This document shows, piece by piece, positions 17,553-25,787 of a stretch of 42,238 nucleotides of DNA. Source of the DNA: Flavobacteriaceae bacterium UBA4022. GTDB taxonomy: Bacteria; Bacteroidota; Bacteroidia; Flavobacteriales; Flavobacteriaceae. How positions within the stretch are numbered: the stretch's first letter is position 1; each line of letters opens with the position of its first letter. The position numbers and the translations under genes were made by a program. Below the pieces are notes generated by a model. The model worked only from the letters and a program-made list of their open reading frames with translations. It was not told the DNA's origin and searched no databases. The stretch covers positions 10,904-53,141 of the forward strand of contig DGAU01000001.1 of NCBI GenBank assembly GCA_002384055.1, read 5' to 3'.

Positions 17553-18115
17553 ACGAAATCGAATTAAAAGTAACCATCACCGCCGCCAAAGCGGGGAAGC
17601 AAAGCGCCTTCAATGTACTTTTGGACGCCTATTGGAACTTTGTTTATGGGTACCAACTCAAGCGTGTGCAAAACGAACACGAAGCAGAGGACATCACCAT
17701 AGAGGCTTTTGCCAAAGCCTTTGATAAAATCGAAGGATTTAATGAGGATTATGTCTTCAGCACCTGGTTGATCACCATCAGCAAAAACATCCAAATCGAC
17801 AAGTACCGCAAGCAAAAACAATCCGTTATTGTGGCCTCGACCCAGGACAAAGAGCTGCAGATGTATAACGTAGCAGACCAAACCCCAACGCAAGAAGACG
17901 CCTTAATCACCGAACAAAATTTAGTGGAACTCCTGGCATTGATGAAAATGCTCAAACCCATTTACCGAGAAGTTCTCAATCTAAGATACTTTCAAGAAAT
18001 GAGTTATCAAGACATTGCCGACCAGCTCGATGAGCCTTTAACCAATGTCAAGGTACGCCTATTGAGGGCTAAAAAGTTGTTGGCTGAAAGCATCAATAAC
18101 CACCATAACCGATGA
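17543..18115 (+). CDS. RNA polymerase sigma-70 family factor (ECF-like)
   Basis: This is a 190-residue protein. Region 2 spans about residues 20-95 (AFNVLLDAYW, AEDITIEAFAKAFDKI with the conserved AEDI core, FSTWLITISKNIQIDKYRK). A linker follows, then region 4 at about 130-185 (LKPIYREVLNLRYFQEMSYQDIADQL and VKVRLLRAKKLL, the -35 recognition helix). The start is TTG at 17543: no ATG occurs in frame before region 2 is passed, and this TTG gives the normal family N-terminus. It overlaps the preceding gene by 10 bp and the following transporter by 4 bp (ATGA). No anti-sigma gene is adjacent. Confidence 0.92.
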   Translation: MEINEIELKVTITAAKAGKQSAFNVLLDAYWNFVYGYQLKRVQNEHEAEDITIEAFAKAFDKIEGFNEDYVFSTWLITISKNIQIDKYRKQKQSVIVASTQDKELQMYNVADQTPTQEDALITEQNLVELLALMKMLKPIYREVLNLRYFQEMSYQDIADQLDEPLTNVKVRLLRAKKLLAESINNHHNR

Positions 18116-19326
18116 ATTTTACCTTGCGTAAATTAGGGCCAGGCATCTTGTTTGCTGGAGCGGCTATAGGTGTTTCTCATTTGGTACAATCCACCAGGGC
18201 TGGAGCAGATTTTGGGTTTGGCCTGATTTGGGCCTTAATCTTGATCAATTTGATCAAGTTCCCCTTTTTTCAATTTGGCACCCGCTATACAATCGCTACA
18301 GGTCATGACTTATTGCTGGGCTTCAAAAAATTAGGCACATGGGTGTTGGGCATGTATTTTGTCTTGACCTTTTTGACCATGTTTACCATTCAAACAGCGG
18401 TAACGATTGTGACTGCGGGTATCGCCACATCACTGTTTGGTTTTGGCACACCCCTGCTTTGGGCAGGAGCCATTCTGGGCATTTGCTTCGCTATTCTTCT
18501 TATTGGGCGCTTTAGATTTTTGGACCGCCTGATGAAAATCATCGTTTTGATCTTAACCATCAGCACCTTTGCTGCGGTGGTATTGGCCTTCAAACAATTT
18601 GAAGGCCCCTTAGTACTGACCCAAATTATCCCCGAATCGGTTGCAGGCATCGCCTTTCTTATCGCCTTTATGGGCTGGATGCCGGCGCCTTTGGATCTGA
18701 CGGTATGGCAATCGATTTGGACCATTGAAAAGAAAACAACCCAGCCAGATATCCGAGACAAAGAGGTCCTCGCGGATTTTAAAATCGGTTACATCGCCAC
18801 CGTGATTATCGGCTTGGGATTCCTCGTATTAGGGGCGCTAATCATGAATGGCACGCAGCAGCAATTTGCTTCATCTGCAGGGGGATTTGCCAATGACCTC
18901 ATTCAAATGTACACCTCTAGCTTAGGTGATTGGTCAAAATTCCTGATCGGCATGGCCGCACTCACTACTATGTTCAGCACGACCTTAACCACCTTAGACG
19001 CCTCTCCCCGGGTCATGCAAAGAGCGGCCTCGTTACTTTTCTCATTTCGTGTGCCAAGAGGTTATTTAGTCTGGCTCATCATACTGATCTTAGGCACCTT
19101 TACTATTTATCTTGGTTTTACTGAACAAATGGGCACACTGATCAAAATAGCCACCATCGTTTCCTTTTTGTCGGCCCCGTTTTATGCCATTGTCATTCAT
19201 ACCCTTGTCCATAGCGATCATTTGGCAAAAGAGGATCAGCCGAGTAAGATCCTGAGTCTTTTTAGTCTGCTCTGCATTTTCTTGTTAATTGGGTTTAGTT
19301 TCTGGTATATTACCACCCTTTTTTAG
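18112..19326 (+). CDS. Nramp-superfamily transporter lacking the DPGN motif
   Basis: This 404-residue inner-membrane protein has about 11 hydrophobic helices and the Nramp framework (LGPGILFAG...AGADFGF in helix 1). Aligned with MntH without gaps, the metal-binding DPGN of helix 1 becomes Gly20-Val21-Ser22-His23, and the helix 6 MPH becomes MPA (in GWMPAPLD). These residues coordinate Mn2+/Fe2+ in canonical Nramp, so a different substrate is likely; magnesium- and aluminium-type relatives show that the superfamily does vary here. It overlaps the sigma factor by 4 bp, which couples their translation. Confidence 0.82.
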   Translation: MNFTLRKLGPGILFAGAAIGVSHLVQSTRAGADFGFGLIWALILINLIKFPFFQFGTRYTIATGHDLLLGFKKLGTWVLGMYFVLTFLTMFTIQTAVTIVTAGIATSLFGFGTPLLWAGAILGICFAILLIGRFRFLDRLMKIIVLILTISTFAAVVLAFKQFEGPLVLTQIIPESVAGIAFLIAFMGWMPAPLDLTVWQSIWTIEKKTTQPDIRDKEVLADFKIGYIATVIIGLGFLVLGALIMNGTQQQFASSAGGFANDLIQMYTSSLGDWSKFLIGMAALTTMFSTTLTTLDASPRVMQRAASLLFSFRVPRGYLVWLIILILGTFTIYLGFTEQMGTLIKIATIVSFLSAPFYAIVIHTLVHSDHLAKEDQPSKILSLFSLLCIFLLIGFSFWYITTLF

Positions 19327-19372
19327 CGTTAACTTATACATCAGGTCGTTCAGAAAAATTCGTTTTAAGTAG

Positions 19373-19380
19373 TATCTTTG
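19373..19380 (+). promoter_or_regulatory. -7 promoter element of lipA
   Basis: TATCTTTG is an exact TAnnTTTG match only 8 bp before the lipA ATG, implying a 5' leader of a few nucleotides. Confidence 0.6.
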
Positions 19381-19388
19381 TAGACGCT

Positions 19389-20261
19389 ATGGAAACAACT
19401 ACACAAAAACTGGTTCGTCCCGAGCCAAAACCAAAATGGCTTCGTGTAAAATTACCCACGGGTAAAAAATACACGGAACTCAGAGGCCTAGTCGACCAAT
19501 ACAATCTGCATACCATTTGCACCTCCGGGAGTTGCCCAAATATGGGAGAATGTTGGACCGAGGGGACTGCTACATTCATGATTTTGGGGAACATCTGTAC
19601 GCGATCTTGCGGTTTTTGTGGTGTCAAAACAGGTCGTCCAGAAACCGTTGACTGGGACGAACCCGAAAAAGTAGCCCGCTCCATTAAACTCATGAACATC
19701 AAACATGCCGTGATCACCTCAGTGGATCGGGATGACTTAAAAGATATGGGTTCGATCATGTGGGTCGAGACCATTCAAGCCATTCGGCGCATGAACCCGA
19801 CAACCACCATGGAAACGCTTATTCCAGATTTCCAAGGTATCGAGCAGCATCTGGACCGCATCATTAAGGCAGCGCCCGAAGTGGTCTCTCACAATGTGGA
19901 AACAGTAAAAAGACTGACTCGTGAGGTCAGAATTCAAGCCCAATATGAGCGGAGTCTCGGGGTTTTGGCCTACTTAAAGCGTCAGGGAATTAAACGGACA
20001 AAAAGCGGGATTATGCTTGGTTTGGGTGAAAAAGAAGAAGAAGTCATCGCCACTTTGGAAGACCTCAGAAAGGCAGACGTGGATATTGTGACTTTAGGAC
20101 AATACTTACAACCTTCCAAAAAACACTTGCCCGTCAAAGAATTTATTACCCCAGAGCAATTCAAGGTATACGAATCAATAGGCCTATCGTTGGGCTTTCG
20201 TCATGTCGAAAGTGGGCCACTAGTGCGTTCTTCTTATAAGGCGCAAAAACACATTACATAA
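19389..20261 (+). CDS. lipA: Lipoyl synthase
   Basis: LipA inserts two sulfurs into protein-bound octanoyl groups by radical SAM chemistry, making lipoyl-E2 and lipoyl-H proteins. The 290-residue protein has both iron-sulfur sites: the auxiliary cluster cysteines Cys44, Cys49 and Cys55 (CX4CX5C) and the radical-SAM cysteines Cys70, Cys74 and Cys77 (CX3CX2C). It also has SVDRDDL, SHNVETV, SGIMLGLGE and the C-terminal RSSYKA serine that ligates the auxiliary cluster. The GAPDH gene begins immediately after its stop codon (0 bp gap). Confidence 0.98.
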   Translation: METTTQKLVRPEPKPKWLRVKLPTGKKYTELRGLVDQYNLHTICTSGSCPNMGECWTEGTATFMILGNICTRSCGFCGVKTGRPETVDWDEPEKVARSIKLMNIKHAVITSVDRDDLKDMGSIMWVETIQAIRRMNPTTTMETLIPDFQGIEQHLDRIIKAAPEVVSHNVETVKRLTREVRIQAQYERSLGVLAYLKRQGIKRTKSGIMLGLGEKEEEVIATLEDLRKADVDIVTLGQYLQPSKKHLPVKEFITPEQFKVYESIGLSLGFRHVESGPLVRSSYKAQKHIT

Positions 20262-21260
20262 ATGCAGACCCAGGTGAACATTGGGATCAATGGATTTGGC
20301 CGCATAGGAAAACGACTCTTCCGTTTGCTACATGATCATCCATCCATTAAAGTCGTTGCCATAAACGACAAAGCACCTGGAGATATCTTAGCACATCTTT
20401 TGGCCTATGACAGTATCCATGGCCCCTTTTCGGCTAAGGTCAGCTATTGCTCTGGCACTTTAACAGTCGCCGACAAAGACATCCGACTCACCCATCACCA
20501 TAACCTAGAGTCTATGGATTGGACCGGTATCGATATCGTGGTTGAAGCCACTGGGCGTTACAAAACAAAACAAGACCTGCAAAAGCATATTGATGCTGGC
20601 GCCAAAAGAGTAATCCTATCCGCGCCACCGATACATGATGACATTAAAACGATCGTTATGGGCGTCAATGAGTCTCTATTGACCGAGCATGACCTGATCA
20701 TTTCGAATGCCTCTTGCACCACTAATAATGCGGCGCCTATGCTCAAAGTGGTACATGAACTTTGTGGCGTGACCCAGGCCTCAATATCAACAGTACATAG
20801 CTTTACCTCAGATCAAAATTTACACGATCAACCCCATCTTGATTTCCGTCGCGCACGCGCGGCAAACGCATCGATCATACCAACCACAACGGGTGCTGCT
20901 AAAGCTTTAACCAAAGTTTTCCCAGACCTGGCCGGCGCCATCGGCGGCTGCGGCATACGGGTGCCTGTGGCCAATGGTTCATTAACCGACATGACGCTAA
21001 ATGTCACCAGAGCCATAGACCGAGTGGCACTCAATAAAGCGTTTGAGACCGCAGCACAGGGCCCCTTAAAAGGGATTTTAGAATACAGCGAACAGCCTTT
21101 GGTTTCTGTTGATATCATCGGCAATCCACACTCGTGTATTTTTGATGCCGAAATGACCTCCGTCATTGGCCACATGATTAAAATTATTGGCTGGTATGAT
21201 AATGAAACAGGATATTCATCGAGAATAATTGATTTGATCAATTATTTATCGAGTAAATAA
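20262..21260 (+). CDS. Glyceraldehyde-3-phosphate dehydrogenase (type I, divergent paralogue)
   Basis: This 332-residue protein has the Rossmann start INGFGRIGKRLFR, AIND with the NAD-selecting Asp, the catalytic-cysteine motif SNASCTTNN, the catalytic-His region STVHSFTSDQ and a C-terminal GWYDNETGYS. It catalyses NAD-dependent oxidation of glyceraldehyde 3-phosphate or a close relative. It differs from the standard glycolytic form: SCTTNC is SCTTNN, and the S-loop reads GIRVPVANGSLTD. It may be a second GAPDH or an erythrose-4-phosphate-type enzyme. It starts directly after lipA and is probably co-transcribed with it. An AT-rich 10-bp inverted repeat occurs inside its last codons. Confidence 0.9.
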   Translation: MQTQVNIGINGFGRIGKRLFRLLHDHPSIKVVAINDKAPGDILAHLLAYDSIHGPFSAKVSYCSGTLTVADKDIRLTHHHNLESMDWTGIDIVVEATGRYKTKQDLQKHIDAGAKRVILSAPPIHDDIKTIVMGVNESLLTEHDLIISNASCTTNNAAPMLKVVHELCGVTQASISTVHSFTSDQNLHDQPHLDFRRARAANASIIPTTTGAAKALTKVFPDLAGAIGGCGIRVPVANGSLTDMTLNVTRAIDRVALNKAFETAAQGPLKGILEYSEQPLVSVDIIGNPHSCIFDAEMTSVIGHMIKIIGWYDNETGYSSRIIDLINYLSSK

Positions 21261-21290
21261 CTATATTTATCGTTTAAGTACTCTTATTCG

Positions 21291-23540
21291 GTGACATACC
21301 TATCGTCTTTAGTTCGTTTATCGTGTCTCTTTTTTATCCTCACGATGCATTTTGGGTCACTCAGCGCCCAGAGCACCACCGACACCTTAGGTCGCATACA
21401 AGAACTCCATCGCCAAGGTCAGCAGCAGCGCAAAGACTATAATTTTGAGCAAGCGCTAAAGCTTTTACTTCAGGCCTATGAACTTTCCGATAGCCAGGCC
21501 TATAATCTACCGCACCTAGACATACAATTGAGTTTGGCCCAATTGCATTATGACATTCAAAATTTTGATCGCGCTGCATTAGAGGCGCACACTTATATCC
21601 AGTTGATTAAACCTTTTGATTTCCCGGACAAAAAAGCACAAGCACATGTGCTTCTGGGCCATATTTATGCCCAAAATGGAAAATGGGAAGAAGCCGAAAT
21701 ATTTTTGCGCATGGCAGACCAATACTATACGGCCAATGGCAATAATACGTCCCGAGCTCAAGTCCTCTTGGGGTACGGTATTTTATCTATAAAAAGACAA
21801 GAGTACCAAAGCGCCATCAATTATCTTGAAGCGGCCAGTCTTGAATTTGAGCGTAATGACCAAATAGAGCTATTGGCCCTAGCGGAATTGTATAAAGCCG
21901 AGGCCTCCATAAAAATCAATCCACAAACGCTTAATAACTCTTTAAGTATCGCAAGAACGGCCTTAAAAAAGGCACGCGGATTAGCCCAAAAGCACAAACT
22001 GTTTAAGCTTACCATTGAGGCCTATCGCCTGGATTCCTATTTGGCGCTGCGCGAAAATCAATATGTCGCGGCCGAAAATAGTTTAATGACTTATGAGCAA
22101 AAGAGTGATTCACTTTACCAGTCCTTTGTAAATACAATAGCCAGCACCTACAACGGACAGCAGGACCTTGTGAGCCTAACCGATATTATTGACCAGCAAA
22201 AGAACGATCTGGACAAGCAACAAAAATCGATCAGTTTCAGCAAAATCACCACGGGATTGAGTATTGCCTTGATTGTCATTCTCTCACTCTTGACCCTCTC
22301 TTTATACAAAAACAATAACCTCCGCGCCAAAGCCAACGAATTACTCCAAGACAAAAACAATGAATTGCAATTGGCCAAAGAGAAGGCCGAAAAGGCATCC
22401 TTGGTCAAAGCCCAGTTCCTTTCGACCATTACCCACGAATTAAGAACCCCATTGTATGCCGTGACGGGACTCACGCATTTACTTTTAGAAGAAAATCCCA
22501 AACCCGAACAAAAAGAGCATTTGAACTCATTACAATTCTCGGGCGAGTACCTCCTGTCCTTGATCAATAATATTTTGGACCTCAACAAACTAGAAGCCAA
22601 TAAAGTAGAAGTTGAAAAAGTAACCTTCCAACTCAAAAAGCGTCTTAACGATGTACTCATCGCCTTGAAAAAATCGGCCGATGACCGCAAGAACACACTC
22701 CGCCTGGAATACGATGAATCTATTCCCGATAAAATTGAAGGGGACTCGCTCAAACTTTCTCAAATTTTTATCAATCTCATTGGCAACTCTTTAAAATTTA
22801 CACAAAACGGCGATGTTGTTGTTCGGGTCAGTAAGATCAATGAAAAAGACAATAAAGTCACCCTGCGCTTTGAAATCGAAGACAACGGGGTGGGGATTTC
22901 CAAAAAGAAACAGAAAAGTATTTTCGAGTCATTTTCGCAAGCATCGCTGCAAATCAACCGAAAATTTGGTGGGACCGGACTTGGACTCTCTATTGTCAAA
23001 AACTTATTGGAGCTCATGGGAAGCCGCATCCAGCTCGATAGTGAATTGGGTAAGGGTTCTAAATTTTGGTTCGACCTTGTCTTAGAAGTATCTACAAACG
23101 AAATCACTGGAGTCGCGGGCGAAACCGTGCTGAGTGAAGATGAATATAACAGCCTAGAAAACCGTCAAGTCTTGGTGGTGGAAGACAACAAGATCAACCA
23201 AATGATCACCAGAAAAATACTCGAAAAGCGTAAGATCGTTTGTCAAGTTGCCGATAATGGTATGGATGCCATTAAAATGGTTCAAGAAAATGATTTTGAC
23301 GTGGTACTGATGGATATTCACATGCCCGGAATCAGTGGAATTGAAGCCACTCAAGAAATTAGAAAATTCAACCCAGAGCTACCTATCATTGCCCTTACGG
23401 CAGTCACTATCGACGAAAATCTAGATGAATTCTATCGCGTCGGCTTTAATGAAATCATTCCTAAGCCTTTTAAAACAGAAGAGTTTTTTGAAAAAATTCA
23501 CCGCACCCTAGAACAAAGCATTGCCAGTAAAGAGACTTAG
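21291..23540 (+). CDS. Hybrid sensor histidine kinase with periplasmic TPRs
   Basis: This is a 749-residue signalling protein. Order: a Sec signal peptide (about 1-27), a periplasmic helical region of TPR-like repeats (about 30-300), one transmembrane helix (GLSIALIVILSLLTLSLY, near 325), a coiled coil, then HisKA with His382 in THELRTP. The HATPase follows (N box IGNSLKF, G1 DNGVGIS, G2 GGTGLGLSIVKNL), then a C-terminal receiver with phospho-acceptor Asp675 in LMDIHMPG and a conserved Lys in IPKPF. There is no DNA-binding output, so phosphate must pass to another protein. The start is GTG at 21291, which gives the complete signal peptide. It is 30 bp after GAPDH, and its end overlaps convergent lpxK by 4 bp. 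Confidence 0.93.
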   Translation: MTYLSSLVRLSCLFFILTMHFGSLSAQSTTDTLGRIQELHRQGQQQRKDYNFEQALKLLLQAYELSDSQAYNLPHLDIQLSLAQLHYDIQNFDRAALEAHTYIQLIKPFDFPDKKAQAHVLLGHIYAQNGKWEEAEIFLRMADQYYTANGNNTSRAQVLLGYGILSIKRQEYQSAINYLEAASLEFERNDQIELLALAELYKAEASIKINPQTLNNSLSIARTALKKARGLAQKHKLFKLTIEAYRLDSYLALRENQYVAAENSLMTYEQKSDSLYQSFVNTIASTYNGQQDLVSLTDIIDQQKNDLDKQQKSISFSKITTGLSIALIVILSLLTLSLYKNNNLRAKANELLQDKNNELQLAKEKAEKASLVKAQFLSTITHELRTPLYAVTGLTHLLLEENPKPEQKEHLNSLQFSGEYLLSLINNILDLNKLEANKVEVEKVTFQLKKRLNDVLIALKKSADDRKNTLRLEYDESIPDKIEGDSLKLSQIFINLIGNSLKFTQNGDVVVRVSKINEKDNKVTLRFEIEDNGVGISKKKQKSIFESFSQASLQINRKFGGTGLGLSIVKNLLELMGSRIQLDSELGKGSKFWFDLVLEVSTNEITGVAGETVLSEDEYNSLENRQVLVVEDNKINQMITRKILEKRKIVCQVADNGMDAIKMVQENDFDVVLMDIHMPGISGIEATQEIRKFNPELPIIALTAVTIDENLDEFYRVGFNEIIPKPFKTEEFFEKIHRTLEQSIASKET

Positions 23541-24547
23541 TGCTTTCTGTGGTAAGTGATTCGGTTTGTTATTTCTTCAGCAAATGCCGCTTGGCGATCA
23601 TATAAAAATGCTGTTGCTACAGGGAGATAATACAGTGCCTTTTTGTCGATCCGCCCCGCTAATCTTTGAAAATCCTTTTCGGTTGTTACAACCAAGTCAC
23701 AGCTGTTGATGTGATGACACTCGGCGTTTGTAAAGTCGTGATGATCCGGAAACTTCAAATGATCAAACCGCCCGCCAAGAGCAGTCAAGAATGCGACAAG
23801 AGGCTCCGAATGCGCAATGCCTGTCACTAAGGTGAACCGGGTATCAATGAGGTAATCTAAAGAAATCGTCTCGCTTCGCCCAATCAATTGCTTACCATAA
23901 TCCATTGCCGTAAAGTACATGCTTTGCGCCTGGCTTAATTTCAGGTCAAATTGCAATTGCTGTAACACCGCATAGGACGTGCTTTTATTACATTTTGATA
24001 AAATTACAATATCCGCACGACGGGCACCTGAGGCCGATTCCCGCAGCCAACCTGACGGCAAGACATAGTCCTGATGGTAAGGATTGACTTGAGTCGTGAG
24101 TAAGATATTTATGGCAGGGGCCACATAACGGTGCTGATAAGCATCATCGAGTAAGATCACATCACAGCGCCCCTCTAAGGCCTGAATCGCCGCTACCCTA
24201 TCCGCGCAAACTGCCACACGGACATGGGGAAATTTGTTTTTGTATTGCAAGGGTTCGTCCCCCACGTCATTTGTATTGTGGTCTTGAGTCACCTCGATAT
24301 AACCCCTGGTCTTTCTGCCATAGCCGCGACTGACAATGGCCACTTGGTAATCATCTTGCAATAGGCTCACGAGATATTCGATCATCGGAGTTTTGCCCGT
24401 ACCGCCAACACTTAAATTACCCACAGAAATGATGGGCGTCTGGAATTTATGGCTTTTCAGAAGCCCTTTATCAAAGGCCAAATTCCGCAACCCGGTAACT
24501 CCTTGGTAGACCAGTGAAAAAGGGAGTAAAAGCAACTTTAAATTCAT
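23537..24547 (-). CDS. lpxK: Tetraacyldisaccharide 4'-kinase
   Basis: LpxK phosphorylates the 4' position of the lipid A disaccharide at the inner membrane. The 336-residue protein starts with a hydrophobic membrane-associating helix. It has the P-loop SVGNLSVGGTGKTP, VSRGYGRKT, GDEPLQY, and the downstream VILLDDAYQHRYV where the family has DDGxQ. The C-terminal TTEKDFQRL is typical. Its presence indicates an outer membrane with lipid A. It is transcribed away from the Nif3 gene across a 119-bp gap and overlaps the kinase gene end by 4 bp. Confidence 0.95.
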   Translation of the reverse strand: MNLKLLLLPFSLVYQGVTGLRNLAFDKGLLKSHKFQTPIISVGNLSVGGTGKTPMIEYLVSLLQDDYQVAIVSRGYGRKTRGYIEVTQDHNTNDVGDEPLQYKNKFPHVRVAVCADRVAAIQALEGRCDVILLDDAYQHRYVAPAINILLTTQVNPYHQDYVLPSGWLRESASGARRADIVILSKCNKSTSYAVLQQLQFDLKLSQAQSMYFTAMDYGKQLIGRSETISLDYLIDTRFTLVTGIAHSEPLVAFLTALGGRFDHLKFPDHHDFTNAECHHINSCDLVVTTEKDFQRLAGRIDKKALYYLPVATAFLYDRQAAFAEEITNRITYHRKH

Positions 24548-24666
24548 GAATTGAGACAGTAATGAGACCTTGGCATCTGGATTATAATTCTGAAGGCTTT
24601 AGATAAAACTAGCCCAAAGCGCATAACGAAAGTATACTTTTTTATCTTTACCGTAAAATTTAGAAG

Positions 24667-25785
24667 ATGCGTGTTTCTGATGTAACGGCTTTACTTGACC
24701 AATGGGCTCCGCTGGCCTATAGTGAAGATTTTGACAATACGGGCTTACTGGTTGGCGACCAAACCACAGAGGTCACAGGAATTCTGGTCACCTTGGATAC
24801 GCTCGAGGCGGTTGTCGATGAAGCCATTGCTCGAGGTTGTAATTTAATTGTGAGCTTTCACCCCATCATTTTTAGTGGACTCAAAAAAATCACCAATCAG
24901 ACCTATGTCTCAAGGACTGTCCGGAAAGCCATCAAAAATGACATTGCCATATTCGCCATACATACGGCATTAGATAATGCAAAGTTTGGTGTCAGTGCGA
25001 CCATGTGCGACGCACTAGGGCTTCAAAATTGTCAAGTTCTTATGCCTAAAGAAAACGTCCTCAACAAATTAGTCACTTATGTGCCTATTGACGCCGTAGA
25101 AAAGGTGCGCATGGCTCTGTTTGACCAAGGGGCTGGTGCTCTAGGTCACTATGAGCACTGCAGTTTTGATGCTTTAGGGACCGGTCGGTTTCGTGCTAAA
25201 GAGCACGCAAACCCGGCGGTCGGTACTATTGGCCAAGACCATATTGAAGCCGAAGCGCAAATCAGCATCACCTTCCTTGCCCATTTAAAAAGCAAAGTCA
25301 TCAGCGCATTAAAACAGGCACACCCCTATGAAGTAGTTGCCTTTGAAGTGATGACCTTAGCACAAAGTTGTTCTGACATCGGAATGGGCATGATCGGAGA
25401 ACTGTCACAATCTATGGAAACTGAGGCATTTTTGGCACTGGTCAAAACTTCATTTAACTGCGAAGTGATCAAGCACTCGAAAGGCCATAGCAATAATATC
25501 AAACGGGTTGCGGTGTTGGGTGGCAGTGGTGGCTTCGCCATTGACAACGCAAAAGCCACAGGTGCAGATTGTTACATCACCGCTGACCTCAAGTATCATG
25601 ATTATTTCAAGGGCGACAATGACTTCCTGGTCGCAGATATAGGACACTACGAAAGTGAGCAATACACAAAAGCACTAATTGTTAACTACCTTATCAAAAA
25701 AATTACTAATTTTGCACCCTCCTTGTCACCATGCAAGGTTGTTTTATCAAAAGTGAGTACCAATCCAATAAGCTATTATTCTTAA
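24667..25785 (+). CDS. Nif3-like dinuclear metal centre protein
   Basis: This 372-residue Nif3/YbgI-family protein has conserved metal-ligand segments at both ends: DNTGLLVGD, VSFHPIIFSGLK and AIHTALDNAKFG in the N-terminal half, and GSGGFAIDNAKATGADCYITADLKYHDY with DIGHYESE in the C-terminal half. Between them, about residues 125-235, is the PII/CutA-like insertion of the long YqfO form (KLVTYVPIDAVEKVRMALFDQGAG). The biochemical role of the family is unsettled. The ATG at 24667 follows 16 bp after a near-consensus -7 box (TATCTTTA). The next gene begins 2 bp after its stop. Confidence 0.92.
   Translation: MRVSDVTALLDQWAPLAYSEDFDNTGLLVGDQTTEVTGILVTLDTLEAVVDEAIARGCNLIVSFHPIIFSGLKKITNQTYVSRTVRKAIKNDIAIFAIHTALDNAKFGVSATMCDALGLQNCQVLMPKENVLNKLVTYVPIDAVEKVRMALFDQGAGALGHYEHCSFDALGTGRFRAKEHANPAVGTIGQDHIEAEAQISITFLAHLKSKVISALKQAHPYEVVAFEVMTLAQSCSDIGMGMIGELSQSMETEAFLALVKTSFNCEVIKHSKGHSNNIKRVAVLGGSGGFAIDNAKATGADCYITADLKYHDYFKGDNDFLVADIGHYESEQYTKALIVNYLIKKITNFAPSLSPCKVVLSKVSTNPISYYS
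25707..25714 (+). promoter_or_regulatory. -7 promoter element inside the end of the Nif3 gene
   Basis: TAATTTTG is an exact TAnnTTTG match, 73 bp before the ATG at 25788 and within the Nif3 coding end. It may give the coiled-coil protein its own transcript. Confidence 0.4.
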
Positions 25786-25787
25786 AT

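Noticed and set aside
22148..22753. 201-codon open frame antisense to the hybrid kinase
   Set aside because: Runs opposite the transmembrane and HisKA region, Ser/Leu/Phe-rich shadow composition.
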